A stretch of DNA of 64,000 nt from Pithys albifrons albifrons (GCF_047495875.1 NC_092466.1:13946561-14010560), one strand, 5' to 3'. Counted from the first letter of the stretch, positions 14,114 to 28,121 are shown. The notes: generated from the sequence alone by a model not told the origin. Program-made: numbers and translations.

Positions 14114-15373
14114 AACAAGGCACTAGGAAGGTGCAAATTCCACCCCCTAGGGACAACAGTACTCACTGAAGAGAGGTAAGAGGAGACAAAGGAAGAGAGA
14201 GCTCTACCGAGTCCTCACAATCACTTCTTCACTTTTACTGCAGAAAATAGTCAGGCTGAAAACTGCAGAGCTGCTCATGGTAAAGAACACACCTGCAGTG
14301 ATAAAAACAGTCATGCTGGATTAAGGAAAAGAGACAGAAATTAAACAAAGGAGAGAATTATCAAATAGACAAATCCATGAGCTCTTTCAGCTCTCTCCCC
14401 TTCTCCAAAAATAACACAACCCCTAGGTAAATGGAAAGAGCAAAACAAAGCCTCTTGTCTGTGTGGGAGCAACAGCACAGCAGATGAACCAACACAAATG
14501 CTCACACATTCTCCTTAGGAGAATCAGAGAGTAACAGATTTTAAGCACGAGTATGTATGCCTGTAAGTCTGCTTTCCAAATCCAATATCCCTTCCGATCC
14601 CCTCATAACTTCTCATCAGCAGTTTTCTATTTCTACTCTGAAGGGCTCTAGTGTAATTATGCTCAGTTACTGAAAGCCTCTTTACTCTAATCCTCTTCTC
14701 AGTCTCAGAAAGCAACAGCATCAACTGATACCTGTGAGCTTAGTCTCCTCCATGGGAAACACTCTGCAGAGTTCATGGCAGAAAGGCACACTCAGGACAT
14801 GCCCAACTACACCAGCCCCTGGTCACCTCTCCAGTGCTAAATGCCAGATTTCTAACTGAGCCAAAACAAAATTTCAAGGCCAAAACTCACAATTTTGCCA
14901 TTTTAAAGAAGCAATCTCTGATCAGAAAACTAGTGGGAAATGTCAACTTACACATACTGCTTTGTCCTTTTTTTTTAATATTTTAAACTATTTTACAGCG
15001 AAATTGTTTGCCATGAGACTGGTGGGAAGGGGGTGCTGAAGAGGGGACACTGTGCTGTTTGTTACTTTTGGCATGGATGTCAAAACCAGGCCCTAACATG
15101 CATAATTATGGGGTAGATTGAACTTTTCTCTGATGAGTTTTCACCAACCAAATGCAAACTTAAAGAGAAGTATAAACAATTCTGATTCAAGCAATGAGAT
15201 GAAGAGAGACAAGCAAAAGTTACAAACATCTCTGAAGGCCTTTTGAGAGTTATTACACCTATTGAATGACTGCAGTTTTCCCTTTAGGGCAGAGAGTGCC
15301 GTAGGTATTCAAGCCCAGCAGTTTAACCCATGCAATGCATGGTGACCTTTTTATTTTCCATTGCGTTTTCCAG

Positions 15374-15434
15374 CAGTTTGAGTTCATTTGGGCTAATTAC
15401 CTCAGCACGGAGCTGCAAATGGAAAATGTTGCCG
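15374..15434 (+). other. Candidate 61-bp exon, gene unknown
   Basis: A pyrimidine-rich stretch ending TTTTCCAG precedes the segment, and a canonical donor (CCG, then GTAAGT) follows it. Reading from the first base after the acceptor gives 20 codons without a stop, beginning QFEFIWANYL and ending ENVA, with one base left over. A second frame is also open. Short sequences with good splice sites but no function (pseudoexons) are common in vertebrate introns, and I do not recognise this peptide, so support is weak. It lies on the strand opposite to the other exon candidates and immediately left of a CpG-rich patch. Confidence 0.15.
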
Positions 15435-15469
15435 GTAAGTTGTTCCATTCACGGCCATTTAGTCCTGCA

Positions 15470-15612
15470 CTGCTTGCGTCAAGGTGCGCTGCTTTTTTCC
15501 CGTCTCCGTAGGCATTGAGGCTTCGGACCTCGGGGCCGTTCCGCTCCCAGCGGTCACAGAGGCTCCGCGAAGTCAGTGACCTTCCAGCCAGAGGACTCCA
15601 CCCCGGGCACGG
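15470..15612. other. CpG-rich patch, possible regulatory element
   Basis: About 140 bases carry a dense cluster of CpG dinucleotides (for example GTGCGC, CTTCGG, CTCGGGGCCG, CTCCGCG, CCCGGGCACGG) in a window that is otherwise CpG-poor. Such clusters survive where DNA is unmethylated in the germ line, as at promoters and some enhancers, or in recently inserted elements. The minus strand is open across the patch for 76 codons (15397-15627) and ends next to a possible splice donor (CTGAG, then GTAATT). A minus-strand first exon is therefore conceivable but unproven. No core promoter element was identified. Confidence 0.35.
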
Positions 15613-16456
15613 CAGACACACCTGCACCTTCCCTCCACAGCCTGCCCTGTGCTGACACGCAGCAGAGGGAACAAGCCCAGGTGGGCACAGAAGTCCACAC
15701 TCCTTGACCCACCAACGAATCTCGGCTCTTTGAATCTCACTGTGGAGGAAGAGCAGTCCCCGCAGAGCCAGGAGGTCACTGAGTTTCCATCATAAACTTA
15801 AGCTGACACTTTCCTGACCCTGTCTTCCAAAATGCACTAATTCATAAAACATCCCACGAACGGGAAAATTAGTAGGTCTGACTTGGTAATGGAGAAGAAA
15901 AATCCCTTTCCCATGCATTTCCCAAGTTAACTTAAACAATGGCTTTCAAAACACAGAGTCTGTCAGCTCAAACATCTAATTGTGGGTTTGGACCTAACTT
16001 TGAGATCTGTCATTAAAACACAAAATCACTGGTGTTTTAAACTAGTATTTCTAAGCTGTTTTTTAACTAAGATGGAAAACAAAACAACTCAGCATGGCTT
16101 GCCTATCACTGGCTGCTCAATACCAAGATTTCAATAAAGCAGAGTTTTGAGCTAACAGTATGACAGGTATCTTGCTGGAGCAGTAACTTTTAGGTAATCT
16201 CAGGTGTCAAAGGAATAGCTGGAAAATTCCTTTATTTTCCTAGAAGCTGACAGTCTACCTCTTTCTCCTGAAGAAACTGAATCAAAGTGCAAGCAGACTT
16301 CTGTCAACAGCAAGAGCCCTTCATTCCCAACCAAAGAGCTCCCACCTGACGTTCTGCCCCCTCTGCTTGAGGAGCACAGGATTCCCTCCAACTGCTCCTT
16401 TCAGAACACGACTGTGCAAGGTTCAACGCTGCTGCACAAGGTGCAAAGCTCCTCAC

Positions 16457-16490
16457 CTGGAAGTACCCACTATCAGGGTCCTCAGGAGAG
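16457..16490 (-). other. Candidate 34-bp microexon, gene unknown
   Basis: On the minus strand a pyrimidine-rich acceptor (TGCTTTTGCTTTTCAG) precedes the segment and a donor (TTCCAG, then GTGAGG) follows it. Read with one leading base belonging to the previous codon, it encodes SPEDPDSGYFQ without a stop and ends in phase 0. The phase matches the end of the candidate exon at 28122-28185. The segment is very short and the peptide is not recognised, so chance is a serious alternative. Confidence 0.17.
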
Positions 16491-19400
16491 CTGAAAAGCA
16501 AAAGCAGGGGGTGCAGACCTATTGCCTTCAGCTGGTCCTACAAAGGTCTAGAAAAACAGATGCTCAACTACCTCCAAGGTCCAGGGAAGTCTATAAGAAC
16601 TCTCAAGGGAACTTGCCCAAAGCCACCTCCCAGTTCTCCAGGAATGTCAGGCACAAGAATATCTTACCCAATGACAACAAAATGTGCTAGTTCAGTGCAG
16701 GTCTGGGGAGCAGAGGGCAGGAATCAATCAAGGGGGAGGCATTGCCTTCTTCAACACAGCAGAATTAGAGAGTCAGGAAACCAGGGTCCACACAGCACCT
16801 GCCCAGGTACTTAACTCCATCCTTCAGCAAGGGAAAGGCCATTTCAGTACCCAGAGCAATTGTATTTCATCAGGCAGCTACACAGCCTGAAATGCCTTGT
16901 TCTGGGGCAGCCTTCTTTGCAGCTACACACAGTACACAAATTAAGATGACAAAATCCTTAAGACTAAGACTGCAAACTTAACAGTCATTTTCCAGCCCCT
17001 GCTTAGAGCCCCAGCCTCTCAAAGTGATGAGGGCATTTAACACACTGCGTAGGACACTGGGACCAGGATAACTTTTTAAATGGCCTTGAACTTAAGCAAG
17101 CATATCTCTACATCAACACTTCATCCAGAGTCTGGGGGGCTCGCCTGAAAAACTGTTTAATTCATGCACAAATCTGCATGGTAAGTGTAACATTTGGCAT
17201 GTAATTTCAGAGCCTCACACGTCAAAGATAATAAACTGGAAAAGACAGAAAGCTGGCATCTGGGCAAATGAAAAAATCACGCATTTTGTCTGGAGTGTAC
17301 CATCTTAACCTTCCTACATTTATGTACATGTATTTGAGGGGAAAGGTGAAGGAAAGTTCTTCAGATAGTTGATACTCTCAAAAGAGGAACTCCATTTGTC
17401 ACCCAAAGCAATTTTTATTTCCCATGTTGCAGATGATCTCAGCTTACATTCCTCTTTGTTCAGTATCATCTATATTTGTCCCAGCAGCACCAAGTGGAAA
17501 CTTTCTTCCCGGGGTTATTATACCCCTCAAATACTTACAAACAGCCGTCAGGTGCCCACTCAGCACAGACCTGCAAGGTGAACCAGAGGAATGTGTGGGC
17601 TGTGCTCAGGCCCAGCCAGAGGAGCAATGCCACAGTCTGTACCACCAGCTCTGTATGGCACTGGGGTACATTAAGTCCATAACCCTCTTTGCCAGTCTGT
17701 GCCGACCACATACATGGATTTCCCTGAGGACTTACATGCTTTTGGTAAGTTCACACCACAACCCAGGCAGAGAAATTAAATCTTTGCTATACCAGCATTT
17801 CACTTAAATCATCCACATAAATAATTTGTAACTGAAACTACAAGTACTTAAGACTGTCAGCTTCATTTATCCACTCTTTAGCTCCTGACCACTTTTTGAT
17901 TTAGCTCAGGTTGGCTGTTGGACTTTCACACACAAGGTATCCTGGGGCCAACAAGCAGGACTGAGCCCAACAAGGACATGAGTGTGGTTTACTCCCACTA
18001 AAATCCGAGTGTGTCAGTAATACAGTGGCTGAATGGCAAGCAGTGGGACACACTCTTTACCATCTCTATACCTACACAGTCCATTGGTTGATTCCTTCTG
18101 TGCTTCTTTAACTACTTCCCTACAGATGGCACTGCACCACTATCCAAAGTATCCCTTCAGGAAAAAAAAACCTTAAAACAACTTAGATTCATGCTGAGAC
18201 ACCAAAGAGGAGCTAAGTGTCCACCAAGGTTCCTGCTTTCTCATCCACAAGGTGTTCTGAGTAGGGGCTACAGCATCAGAGTAGTGAGAGAGCACAAGGC
18301 TTTGTACATCTAACCTTCTCTACTGTAGACCAGCATGGGCTCCATCAGGAAGATGGGTTCTAATACATAGGAATCCTTGCTCCACATTTCCCTGAAGCAT
18401 TTGGTCCCCATCACTGCTGAGGATGGGGTGGTGGGTTGAATAGACCTCGGTTACGACCTTGTCTGACAATTCCTACGGGAGGCAACTGAGAAACCTCACA
18501 AGAAGCCAGTTTGTGTCCAAAGATTTACAATCAGGGCTGCAATGTCAGTAATTGGATGAATGCAATAAAATCTGCAGATTCCTTTTTCTCAGTCATGTGG
18601 TATTTCTATTACTTTCTCTATGACTGTTTTACATCCAACAAAAACACAGTGAATAGAAAATACAGTAGTAAATGTTACCCTTTGCTCTTGGTAAGAAGAA
18701 TAACTCATTTGTTCGGCACTTCCCAAGGCACACATGAAGGGGAAAAGCACATGGCTCAAACAGACTCATGATTATAGCAGCAAATTCAATCCACAGCACA
18801 TTTCACCAGCTGCTTCTTAAGTTCACTACCTCTTAGCTGCACAGATTTATGTGATGAGCATTTCATCATAGCTTATCATAACTACTAGAATAGTTTTGCT
18901 TTTGATTCTCATTTAGTGAAGGGTGAAACTTTGCCCTGAGATGCACATACAGAACTTCTGCAACTTTCCAATCAGAGTAATTATGGCCAAGGCTTTTAAA
19001 TGTTGAGTTTGAGATCTTGAAAGGGAAATTAATTTCAGAAAGTACTAGAGGGACCTTTTAGAGACATCTCTATCCTGTTGAGTATCAGGGCATCACAGGC
19101 ACTTAAGTACTCCTGCTGTTGGTATTGCTCTCCATACCTGCATCAGAAGCAGCAGTTTTTTGAACAGTGCCTGGACAGGCTGTGTACCAGGTTATCAGGA
19201 AGTGAAAATGAAATTGTTATCTACCACAGAAAAAGGAAGATAAAACTGAGAATAGTATGCAGTTAGCATTAACAGAAATGCCTAAAAATGACAAACAGAA
19301 CTTCAGTTTCAGTCACCAGGAAAGAAGACTTCTATCAGCATTGTGTCTGCAACATCAGCACTGGCCAAACTTCTGATCCTGTACTCAGAGTGAAATGAGG

Positions 19401-21265
19401 GGGGAAATGACCACTCTGCCTTCACCACTCTGAGATTACTCTTGGTCAGGAATAACCCTGCTCAGACCCAAAAAAATTTAAAGACACAGATGTCACAAGT
19501 CCCCTTGTAGTACCATCACAGCCTACCACTCCTTTCAAGAGGCTTTAGCAACAATGGTCAGGGGCCAAATAGCTGCTGCACTTAATTAAGCAATACCACA
19601 CTTAAGTTATGAAATGCAAAAATCCATTACAATCAAATCCCCAAAGGGCATTGTAATTGAATGTTTCACAGCACCTGGTTACCCTGCACAATTCTGACTC
19701 ATCACCTTCAGCTTGCCCAAGTTTCATCCCAGTTCTCAAAGGGGAATTACAAATGACAGGCTATTTACCCAGACAGGACCCCAAGGCCCATTTAAAAATG
19801 CAGCTTCCTCCTACCTATGAGCTTACAGGCAGATAATAAAAGAGGAGTAAGTGAGAGTATTTCCCAGTGATAGGACTTTACCTTCTTTCGGTTTGTTATC
19901 CACTGATTATGATCAACTCATTCTTTGCCAATACAGCTGAATTCAGTGTTGGTCAACAAGCTGCTTTTCCATAAAAATCGTAATGCCTGAACCAAATTCC
20001 CACCAGGGAATACTAAATGAGTCTTGTCTTCCTAAGCATTTAATCACAAATGCCACAAATGAATAAGCAGCCAAGAATAGCTCTAATGAGGCTGTGTTTG
20101 TCTGGGACGTTTAACTGGGTATGCAGCTCACCCCTTCAGTAAAAACAACTAATTTTCTACTTCCCTTTTTCCAAGGTGATAACACTGGTCTAAACACTAA
20201 TTTATTTACAACTTTTATCTTTCCTTTTCACCCAGTAGCAGGACTGGAAAAGCTGTTTGCTATAGACAAATTGTTTTATAGCCCCTTTTATAAGCCCCAT
20301 CTTGCTGTGATCTTGTTCCCATGACTGACTGGCATGCCACTCTGGGCCTGACTGCTGCAGGGGTGCAGGAACCTTCCCCACACTTCCAGCAGTAACACAT
20401 CCACAGCCACTTCATACCAACTCATTCTTGCTCTAATATTGTTCTTTGGCTTAAGTGCCTCTTCTCTTTTCTGAGGTCTAAGCTTCTTACTTATTACAGA
20501 GAACAAATATATTGATTTTTGCCCTTTGTTTAGCTGGGCTAAACAGAGCAGGCTTTAAATTGCTTTAGATGAAATTATCTCTCCATGCCCACACTCACTC
20601 TGGTAATCCAGCTGAGGCAGGCACAGGACCACCAGCTACAGCTGTCTGAGAGTCACAGATGAGTAACAGATTCTAGGAGTGATGGAGCCACGAGCCCTCT
20701 AAATCCCCCGTAGATCTGAAAGTTGCTTTTCAGAAACTGTCAAATCCGAAATCTAAGTTATTTCAGTTTATGTCAAAAAAATTGTGGCTCCTTAGTGGAA
20801 AGCATGTTCTCTTGGCACTGAGTGGGTAGAGAACGATCTCCATGCAATTAACAACTGAGCAGAAAACTGGAGAGAGCTTGTTTCTTGAATAAACTCTGGG
20901 GAAGACACCAAGCTTGCAGACCAGTTTATTCAATGGGAATGGTTTGCTTTCCCCATGTGCTTGTCAGTGTCTATACACAGACCAAGTGTCAGTGTGTGCC
21001 CCTCTACACCCTGCTGCAGTTGGCATTGCCATTGGCTGAACAGCAGCACCACTCCAGGTTTAAGCCTGAACTCTCAGAAACTGGGCTGTTTCCAAGATTT
21101 CTCTAAGTACACCCTGTGTTGCAAGACCAATTCTCACTCACCAGGGACCATACCTACTTTTCTAGTAACTTCAGAGTTCAACTCTCTCAGCTCCAATACC
21201 TCACTGCACTCAAATCCAACATTTATTTGGTTTTTGACTGCTCTGCTGTGGCCAGATGAAATGGG

Positions 21266-21291
21266 AATGGCACACACTGGAGTGTGCCATT
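21266..21291. other. Perfect inverted repeat, 10-bp arms with 6-base loop
   Basis: AATGGCACAC at 21266-21275 is followed by the loop ACTGGA and then by its exact reverse complement GTGTGCCATT at 21282-21291. The structure would form a small hairpin in RNA or single-stranded DNA. No T run follows that would suggest an RNA polymerase III terminator, and the stem is too short for a typical microRNA precursor. It may be a chance palindrome. Confidence 0.6.
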
Positions 21292-24200
21292 ATACCCATA
21301 CCACATTCCTGCATGGTGAGAGCCCATCAGACTCCAGAGCTCTACTCAATGAATTCAACACTCACCATCACAAAGTCCTTCTGCACTTCTGCCAGATTCT
21401 GATTTTTACTGCACTCAGTTAGAGTGATATTTTCAGCTTAGGGAAACAGGAAATTACACTAACTTCATTAAGAAAACAAGTAATTTCATCTTTACCTCTG
21501 ATTCTTTAACTAGTGCCATGTAAGGAATCTCTTTTATTCCACTGCTGTTTACTCCTAATAATTTGGTGTTTGTAAGACACAATTTCCCATCACAAGAGCT
21601 CTGTGAAGCCACCCTAACACACTGAGTAGTGCAGCCCTTGGTTTCTTATCTGCTGGGGATTTTGCAGTCTTCAGAATCACACCCTGGTACAGCACCTTCC
21701 ACACCCCATTTAGGTACCAGAGGGTAACAAAGCTGCTATTGCCCCGTGTGCCCTGTCCTTGCTGCCTCTTCCACTTCCCTCTGCATGTCACAGCCACGCT
21801 CACAACCATCTCCAAGGCAACCCTTACACCAGTTTTCCCCTTGAGAAAGGAAGAGAGGCTAAGAAGGAAGAAATCATCATTTCCAGGAGTCTGGACCAGG
21901 GAACAGCACGTGTGCATGAACCACAACCATCTGATGCACCAGCCCTGCTCTTCCAAGATGCCCACGGGTGACAAGACCCAGTACAGAGACCCTCTGTGAC
22001 ACACACTGATGGCTTTGCTGCCTCCCATGGGACTACTTTGATCTTTGACCCCAAATCCCTCATCCTTCACCTCTGACAGCAGGGATTCATGCTTTTTAAA
22101 ATTCAAAACCCAAGGGTTGCAGTGACAGGTGTCAATAGAGGCTGTGCCATTTAATGAGGCAGAATTGCTCTGCACATGAGCTGTCCTGGCCAGAGGAGCA
22201 GAGATGGCAACTGCAGAGGTGTTCCCCCACCTGCCCAGCCTCTGGCACAGCCCTGACACTGCTTCTGTGAAAAAGGCTGTGGGGAGACACAGGGAATGAA
22301 CAGCACTTAAAAATAACCATTAGAGAGCGATAATTTTTTAAATCCAGTTCTATTCCCTGACTCAGTTCACAGCCCTACAGACAGTGACAATGGCGCAGCC
22401 AAGCTGACAGAAAAATACAAGCTGTGGGGCAGGATTCTCGTGTCACTCTGGCATCAAGAAGTGTCTTGACAACAGATGGTGGTGGGATCTTTAGAGTCCA
22501 AGTTTGGGTCCCAACAGTACCTGAAGTAGACTGAATAGAGCATCTTTATTTCCCAAAAGAGTCCAGACAGAGGGAGCTCGGTGGGGCTGTAATTGCTTTC
22601 TCTCCAGTCCATTCTCACTGCTGTTATTTGCATGTTAACTACACACATCAGCCTCAAGCCCTGACCTCCTGTGGCAAAGGCTGACAGCACCATTACAGGA
22701 TCCATCCTTGGATGTGGACATTACAAATGGACTTGCCTGAACTTATTGTAAATCATGTTGTAACTCTCAGCACACCTCCCCGGTGTCCCACAGAAAGAAA
22801 CCCATGCAAGCCATTGCATACCTTGGAATGTAAAGCACCAAGTGTTTCAAAGGGAGGCTGAGGTACATAACAAGCACATTTCAGCAAGGCAGAACACACT
22901 AAAGTAATTCTGGCCAACCTTGCATGCTCTTCCCTTCCAGAATGCCTTAAAGATTCAAGCAGCTCATAAAGTCCAATAATGCATTTGGTATTGATCCTCT
23001 TACTCAGAAGCACTTCTTACAGAATGCCTTCTGCTCTGCAACGCTGCATTGAGACCTTCATTTTAACAGTGGGGGCTCTACATCAGCTCTGAAAAAGAAT
23101 TTTACATCATTGAGGTTTCTTTTCTTATGCATTATGAAGAACTTGTCATTACTAACCTTGGGCTTTTTATTTCTTTATAAGAACTCTTAATAATATTGAG
23201 AGGAGGAATAAATTAGTAGCACTATGTCTGATAAAAGGATCTTTGGGTGAGTACACTCTCCTTCCAGCTGCACTAGGTTTATGAAAATAGATTTGCTGAA
23301 GGATATTTGAATCTCATGACTTTTCCTTTGATTTTCTTTCAACTCCACCCAGAGAAAAACACTGGACAACAGTCTAACAGTGCTTCCCCACTGACAGGTG
23401 GCTTTCCTCACCGAGTAGTTTGTCTCCTTGGATGTAGAAGAGCACCTTGAAATACAAAAGCACTGCCCTCCACCTCTTCCATCCCCAGAGGGGAAGGAGC
23501 TTCAAACAGAGCTCATATAACAGGTGGTCAACAAAATGGTGCCAAGCAGACAGACAGACATGGATGGTGCACAACATTTATCTTTACATGCTGCCTTTTA
23601 TGGATGTAATTTGTTGAGCTGCTAGAAAAATAAGTGTTTTACTGAAGCTTAACAACTTCAAATTGAGTCCCAGCAGGGCTGTCAAACCCTGCTTGTAGCC
23701 TGAGGATGTTACAATGACAAGTTCATGCAACTTTGCAGGAATTTCCTACTTACAGGATCCTGTTTTAAATAAACTTTAATCCAATTTTATTGGCTAATGT
23801 TTTCATTTGACTGATCGGATCCATCATTTTCATACATCTGGGGAATATTCAATACTTTTTGGAAACTTACACAAGCAGTTGTCTTCCACCTCCTTCCTTA
23901 TTTATTCCACATAAACAGAATATTTAAACTGAATGGCTGGGGTTTGGAAAAGCAGATTTTTCTGTGAAATAGAAAAAGGGTTTTTATCACTGAGCTCCAT
24001 CAGAGTTATCAGTTCTGCAGCATTTCCAAAACACCTAAACAGGGCTATCAGTGAGAATTTAATAAGGTGTCACAAGGCAGGCTTTCAGCAGCAAGCACTT
24101 TATCAGCAAGGCTTTTTGTTCTGTCTTCAATTATGGAAGTTGTCTCTAGGTCTTTAATTTATCAGCCTTTGTGTCACTAAAAATGAAATACAAGCATGGG

Positions 24201-26578
24201 CCCATTTTTGCACGAAAGTTGTATGGAATTACTGTACACATATTTGTTAGAAACAATATAAGCATTCCCCACAAACTCAATGTTTTCAGTAAAAAAATTC
24301 CAGCGTGGGATCAGTCAGAATGGAGAGGCAGTACTGCACTGCAAAAGAGCTTTGGAAAAACATTACAATTCCAAACGCCCTTTCTGTATTCCTGCTAACA
24401 GGCTGAGTAGTTAAATACACATGACTGACCACAGGAATGGGCACTTATTTGTCAATTTTGTTACATCGCTCTTACGTGTCAAACTCCCACCACATACATG
24501 CCCTCCCTGAGTTCACTGCTCAGATTCCAGGGAGCTGTGCTGCAGGGTCTCAGGGAGTTCTGTTCCCAGAGCTGGAAGTCCCCTGCTCCTCAGCTGGGAC
24601 ACCCCCACTGACCCCTACACATTCCTACTCCATTACAAAGCTCAGTGCTGTGGGTCTGACAGGACACAGAAAATGGAATACGAAAAGGACTCGAGCCCAC
24701 AGTCATGTTGCTTTGGCTCTCAGCAGGAAAGAAAAGAATTTAAGGGTGCTCCTACCTCTGGGCAATTCAATTCTTTATGTAGAGAAAACAAATTTGAATG
24801 GAGAGGAAGCAGATAAAGTGCAATGAAAAGAGCTTACAGGTTTGTTACAGGAAAGTCAGGAACAACAGGTATGAGAGCAAAGCTTCAGTTCTTCTGAGCC
24901 TCCTACCCAGCACCATCAGCTGATCAACGTCCAGTGAGGAGAAAGAGGGTTCTACCTGTACATCATCTCCTGTGGGGTAACAGCAATAGGATGGGCTTTG
25001 GTTACATCACATAATTCTAATGCTCAACACCTCAGTTTGCAAACCAAGACCCCAAAGGAGACTGAACAGATGGAAGAGATCTAAGAGTATTAGTGGGGCC
25101 TTCTAGGGACTGTATGGTCAGTGTCAGACGTGGATGTTTGCAGCCAGAAAAGCCAGAAGGTCACTCTGCAAGATGTAAACATGCATTAACAGAGCAAAAA
25201 TACACCTCCAAGGCCCCACATAATAATCCCATGCTCTACAACTCAACATTCCATCAGTTCACTGAAAACCAACACAGAGTAAGCAGCCACGACAGTTTGA
25301 ACCCACAGTTTCCATGTGTGCCATCCCCCAGGAGCTGCTCTGACAGCAAAGAGAAGGTTGTCTGGAGAGATCTCCTCAGAGATGTAAGACAAACACTTGG
25401 AAAAGTAGCAGTGCTCTTCAGAATCATGTAAAGTGTTTCAGGTCACAACAAAATACCACAGAACCTTAATGTTATAATGCATCTTGTTCTTCCTTGGCTT
25501 CCCAGTTGAAGCAGATCAAGATTTTAGCAGATACCTTGTGAACTGTTACAGTTTGAGACTAATGCTTTGTACAATTTGAAAGCTGGATTTGAGAGCTGCA
25601 CTCAGACTACAAAGCAGGGGCTTCTGCCTTCAGCAGCTCTCAAGGCATCCGCCACTATAATCAGGTTGGACTTCAGACAGGGAAAAAATGGTAAATTAGA
25701 ACTAAAATTCCTATTAACACCAGGAACTGAGAGTCCATTTTCCTCAAGCTAAAGAAATACAGGTGTCTTCAATAGAAAATGAGGTTCTCTGCCATAGATG
25801 CACAGAATTTGCTTCCAGCCTGGATGGCATTAAAAAGATTCAAACATCCTGGTTCTCCAGAACTACTGGGAAACCTCAGGCTGTGTTTTCAGATTTAGCA
25901 GCAGGGACAGGCAGGATGTGCAGTCATCCCTCTCTCCCTGCCTCCTGGGCCAGATCCTGTCCCTCCACTGCCATCTGCCCATGCTGGTTCAGTGATAAGA
26001 CAAACCACATCTGTTTAAGGAAAAAGGTAAGATCACTTTACTCCTCCTGATTTCTTCTTGTCTTACGAAATGGTGTTGGGTGTTTGGGCTTTTCAAACTT
26101 ACAATTTGTACCAAACTAGGAAGAAAGTAGACCTGGCTTTACATGCAGAACATGGCAGCATTTAAACTTTAAATAATTCATGTTTTAACTATATACAATA
26201 GTTTTTAAATGTTAAAGTTCACCTGGACATGATTTGCATTTTAAAACTGCTCCATCAAAGAGCAGGTTTTATCTGCAGGGAAGGAAGTGAACTTGTCTGA
26301 AGTATATGATAATCAGCTCTTGGAACCAGCAGATGCCATCATCCCAATCCTGCTCTTTTACTCATGGATGGACGTCTTTTACTTTTTACCCTGCTTTTTG
26401 AATCCCAACTTGATTTCATTTTAAAATTCAGAAATTGAAATAGCCTCTCTGTATTCCTTTATGTCCCCTCCTGTGATGCCACGGTTATCAAAAGTTGCTT
26501 TACTACTTCAAAAACGTTGTGAGTGTTCAGTCAGTGACCTCCACAAATTCAGTCAATGACTTTAAAACTTGAGCAGGA

Positions 26579-26610
26579 TACATGGACTATTTAATACATG
26601 GACTATTTAA
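26579..26610. repeat. Tandem duplication of a 16-bp unit
   Basis: The 16-base unit TACATGGACTATTTAA is present twice, head to tail and without mismatch. This is a typical replication-slippage product. No function is suggested by the sequence. Confidence 0.95.
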
Positions 26611-28121
26611 TGAGTGTAGGTGTCATTAAGACAGTAACCACTCTGTGAATAGGCTGGATCACAATCAAAAATCCTGCTAAGTACAACACGAAAGATTCGA
26701 GTTCCATTTTTTTTAATAATAGATATTTATGCAGCCTGTTCTGAATGCAATACAAATATTCTTTAATGAAAAAGTGCTTTATATAGAAAAAGCCACCAGA
26801 ACAATACCACAGGCAGGCAGCCAGCCACAGACTTGGCATATATCTTGGCAGAGGTCAGTAACCCCGACACTGCTTCGTATTGGTAAAGCTCCTTAGTTTG
26901 ATCCCTCTTCTCTAGAAAATCTGCCAGGTTTTTGCATAATTCCCCCTTCCCTCCCAAGTATGCTGCCCTCATTCTCAGTCCCTTAGTTAATTTTACCTCA
27001 GCCTCTGGGAGAAACAATGGAGAAACACCAGTGGGACACAGCTCATTGCGATCACTGCAAAGTGCCCAGCAATTAGCAGTTGGCAAAAAATCCATTCTGG
27101 CACCAAATCCTTTGATTAATATAATCTTCTAAGGTACAAGAGAAATAGTAAAGTTGCCCAGGATCCTTCCCTTATGCTTGCAACAGATGTCTCCTTGGAG
27201 CTGAGAAATCCAAGTTTAAACACAACTCCTTGGTTGTATGGTAGGGGTCACGTTTACACCCAACTATCATCATTTCGACTGCAGTGCCCCACAGCACACA
27301 CGTCACCAGCAGCTTCTCCACAACACCATCACTGCACAGAGCAAGCCATGAGTTCCTTATATCACTCAAAAACTGACTCTTCATCAGCCAGAAGGAAGCT
27401 GCTTGCTCCCTGAGGCCTGGGAGGTTTAGTCTATGCAGAGGTAACAGAGACTGCAGTAACTCCTGGACTGAATTAACTTTTAACTTAATAAAGAAAGGTT
27501 TAAACCTTCACATAAACATCGTGTACGTGCAAGGTCACAAACCACATGTGTGCAAACACACACACGGATGGACACAACTGCTGGGCACACACAGTGACTG
27601 GTAAGATTCAGGATCCATCTGGATCGAAATAAGGTAGAGGTTATTGAAAGAAAAAAATAAAAAATCCCCACATGCCTCACTCAGTTCTGCTGCAGAGGGT
27701 GTATGCGGCTACACAGACTGATGTGCAGACACCAACAGCCCCCCTACCAGAGAACAGAGGTAATGGGCAAAGGTGATGTGAAGAAGGTGGTGGTGATTTG
27801 CAACATTGAAAACATTTGATTTAGAGTGTGAGATAAGAAGATGGCATTCAACACCCCCAGTCTCCCTCCAGCAGCAGCTTCAGGGAACGGGGCAAATACT
27901 GACTTGTCTGATCAGTCAGAGAGGGCTGGGTTCATCTGTGTGAAAAGAAAGGACAGAAAAGGGTTTATTTTAGTCTCACCCTTCTTCTAAGTGTATTTAA
28001 TATTTGTTCTGTCAGCCTTAAACTCCTAAGACTGAAATGAACAGCCTTGGTGGGACCAAAAGGTGGCAGAATATTCCATGAATATGATGGCAACAATACA
28101 ATACTCAAATGTGGTACTCAC

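Noticed and set aside
16600..16630. ACTTGCCCAAAGCCACCTCCCAG resembling part of a MIR SINE
   Set aside because: The match is too short, and neither the tRNA-like head nor the other core segments of MIR can be seen around it.
16661..16710. Possible minus-strand exon after the acceptor CTCTGCTCCCCAG
   Set aside because: Only one of three frames is open, it is about 35 bp long, and its phase conflicts with the neighbouring candidates.
17533..17564. Possible 32-bp minus-strand exon between a strong acceptor (TTCACCTTGCAG) and a strong donor (TTT, then GTAAGTAT)
   Set aside because: Very short, its peptide is unrecognised, and it has no phase-compatible neighbour. Treated as a pseudoexon.
17380..17760. 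Possible ancient antisense CR1 body
   Set aside because: A few phrases look loosely similar, but no diagnostic tail or alignable stretch was found.
20590..20640. Possible minus-strand exon of about 47 bp with acceptor GTGACTCTCAG and donor CAGA, then GTGAGTG
   Set aside because: It is open (TAVAGGPVPASAGLP) but its phase does not fit the other minus-strand candidates, and no family is recognised.
21555..22259. The longest open frame of the window (234 codons, minus strand)
   Set aside because: No recognisable domain or compositional sign of a real protein, and overlapping open frames on the opposite strand. A frame of this size can arise by chance in 64 kb of moderately GC-rich, stop-poor DNA.
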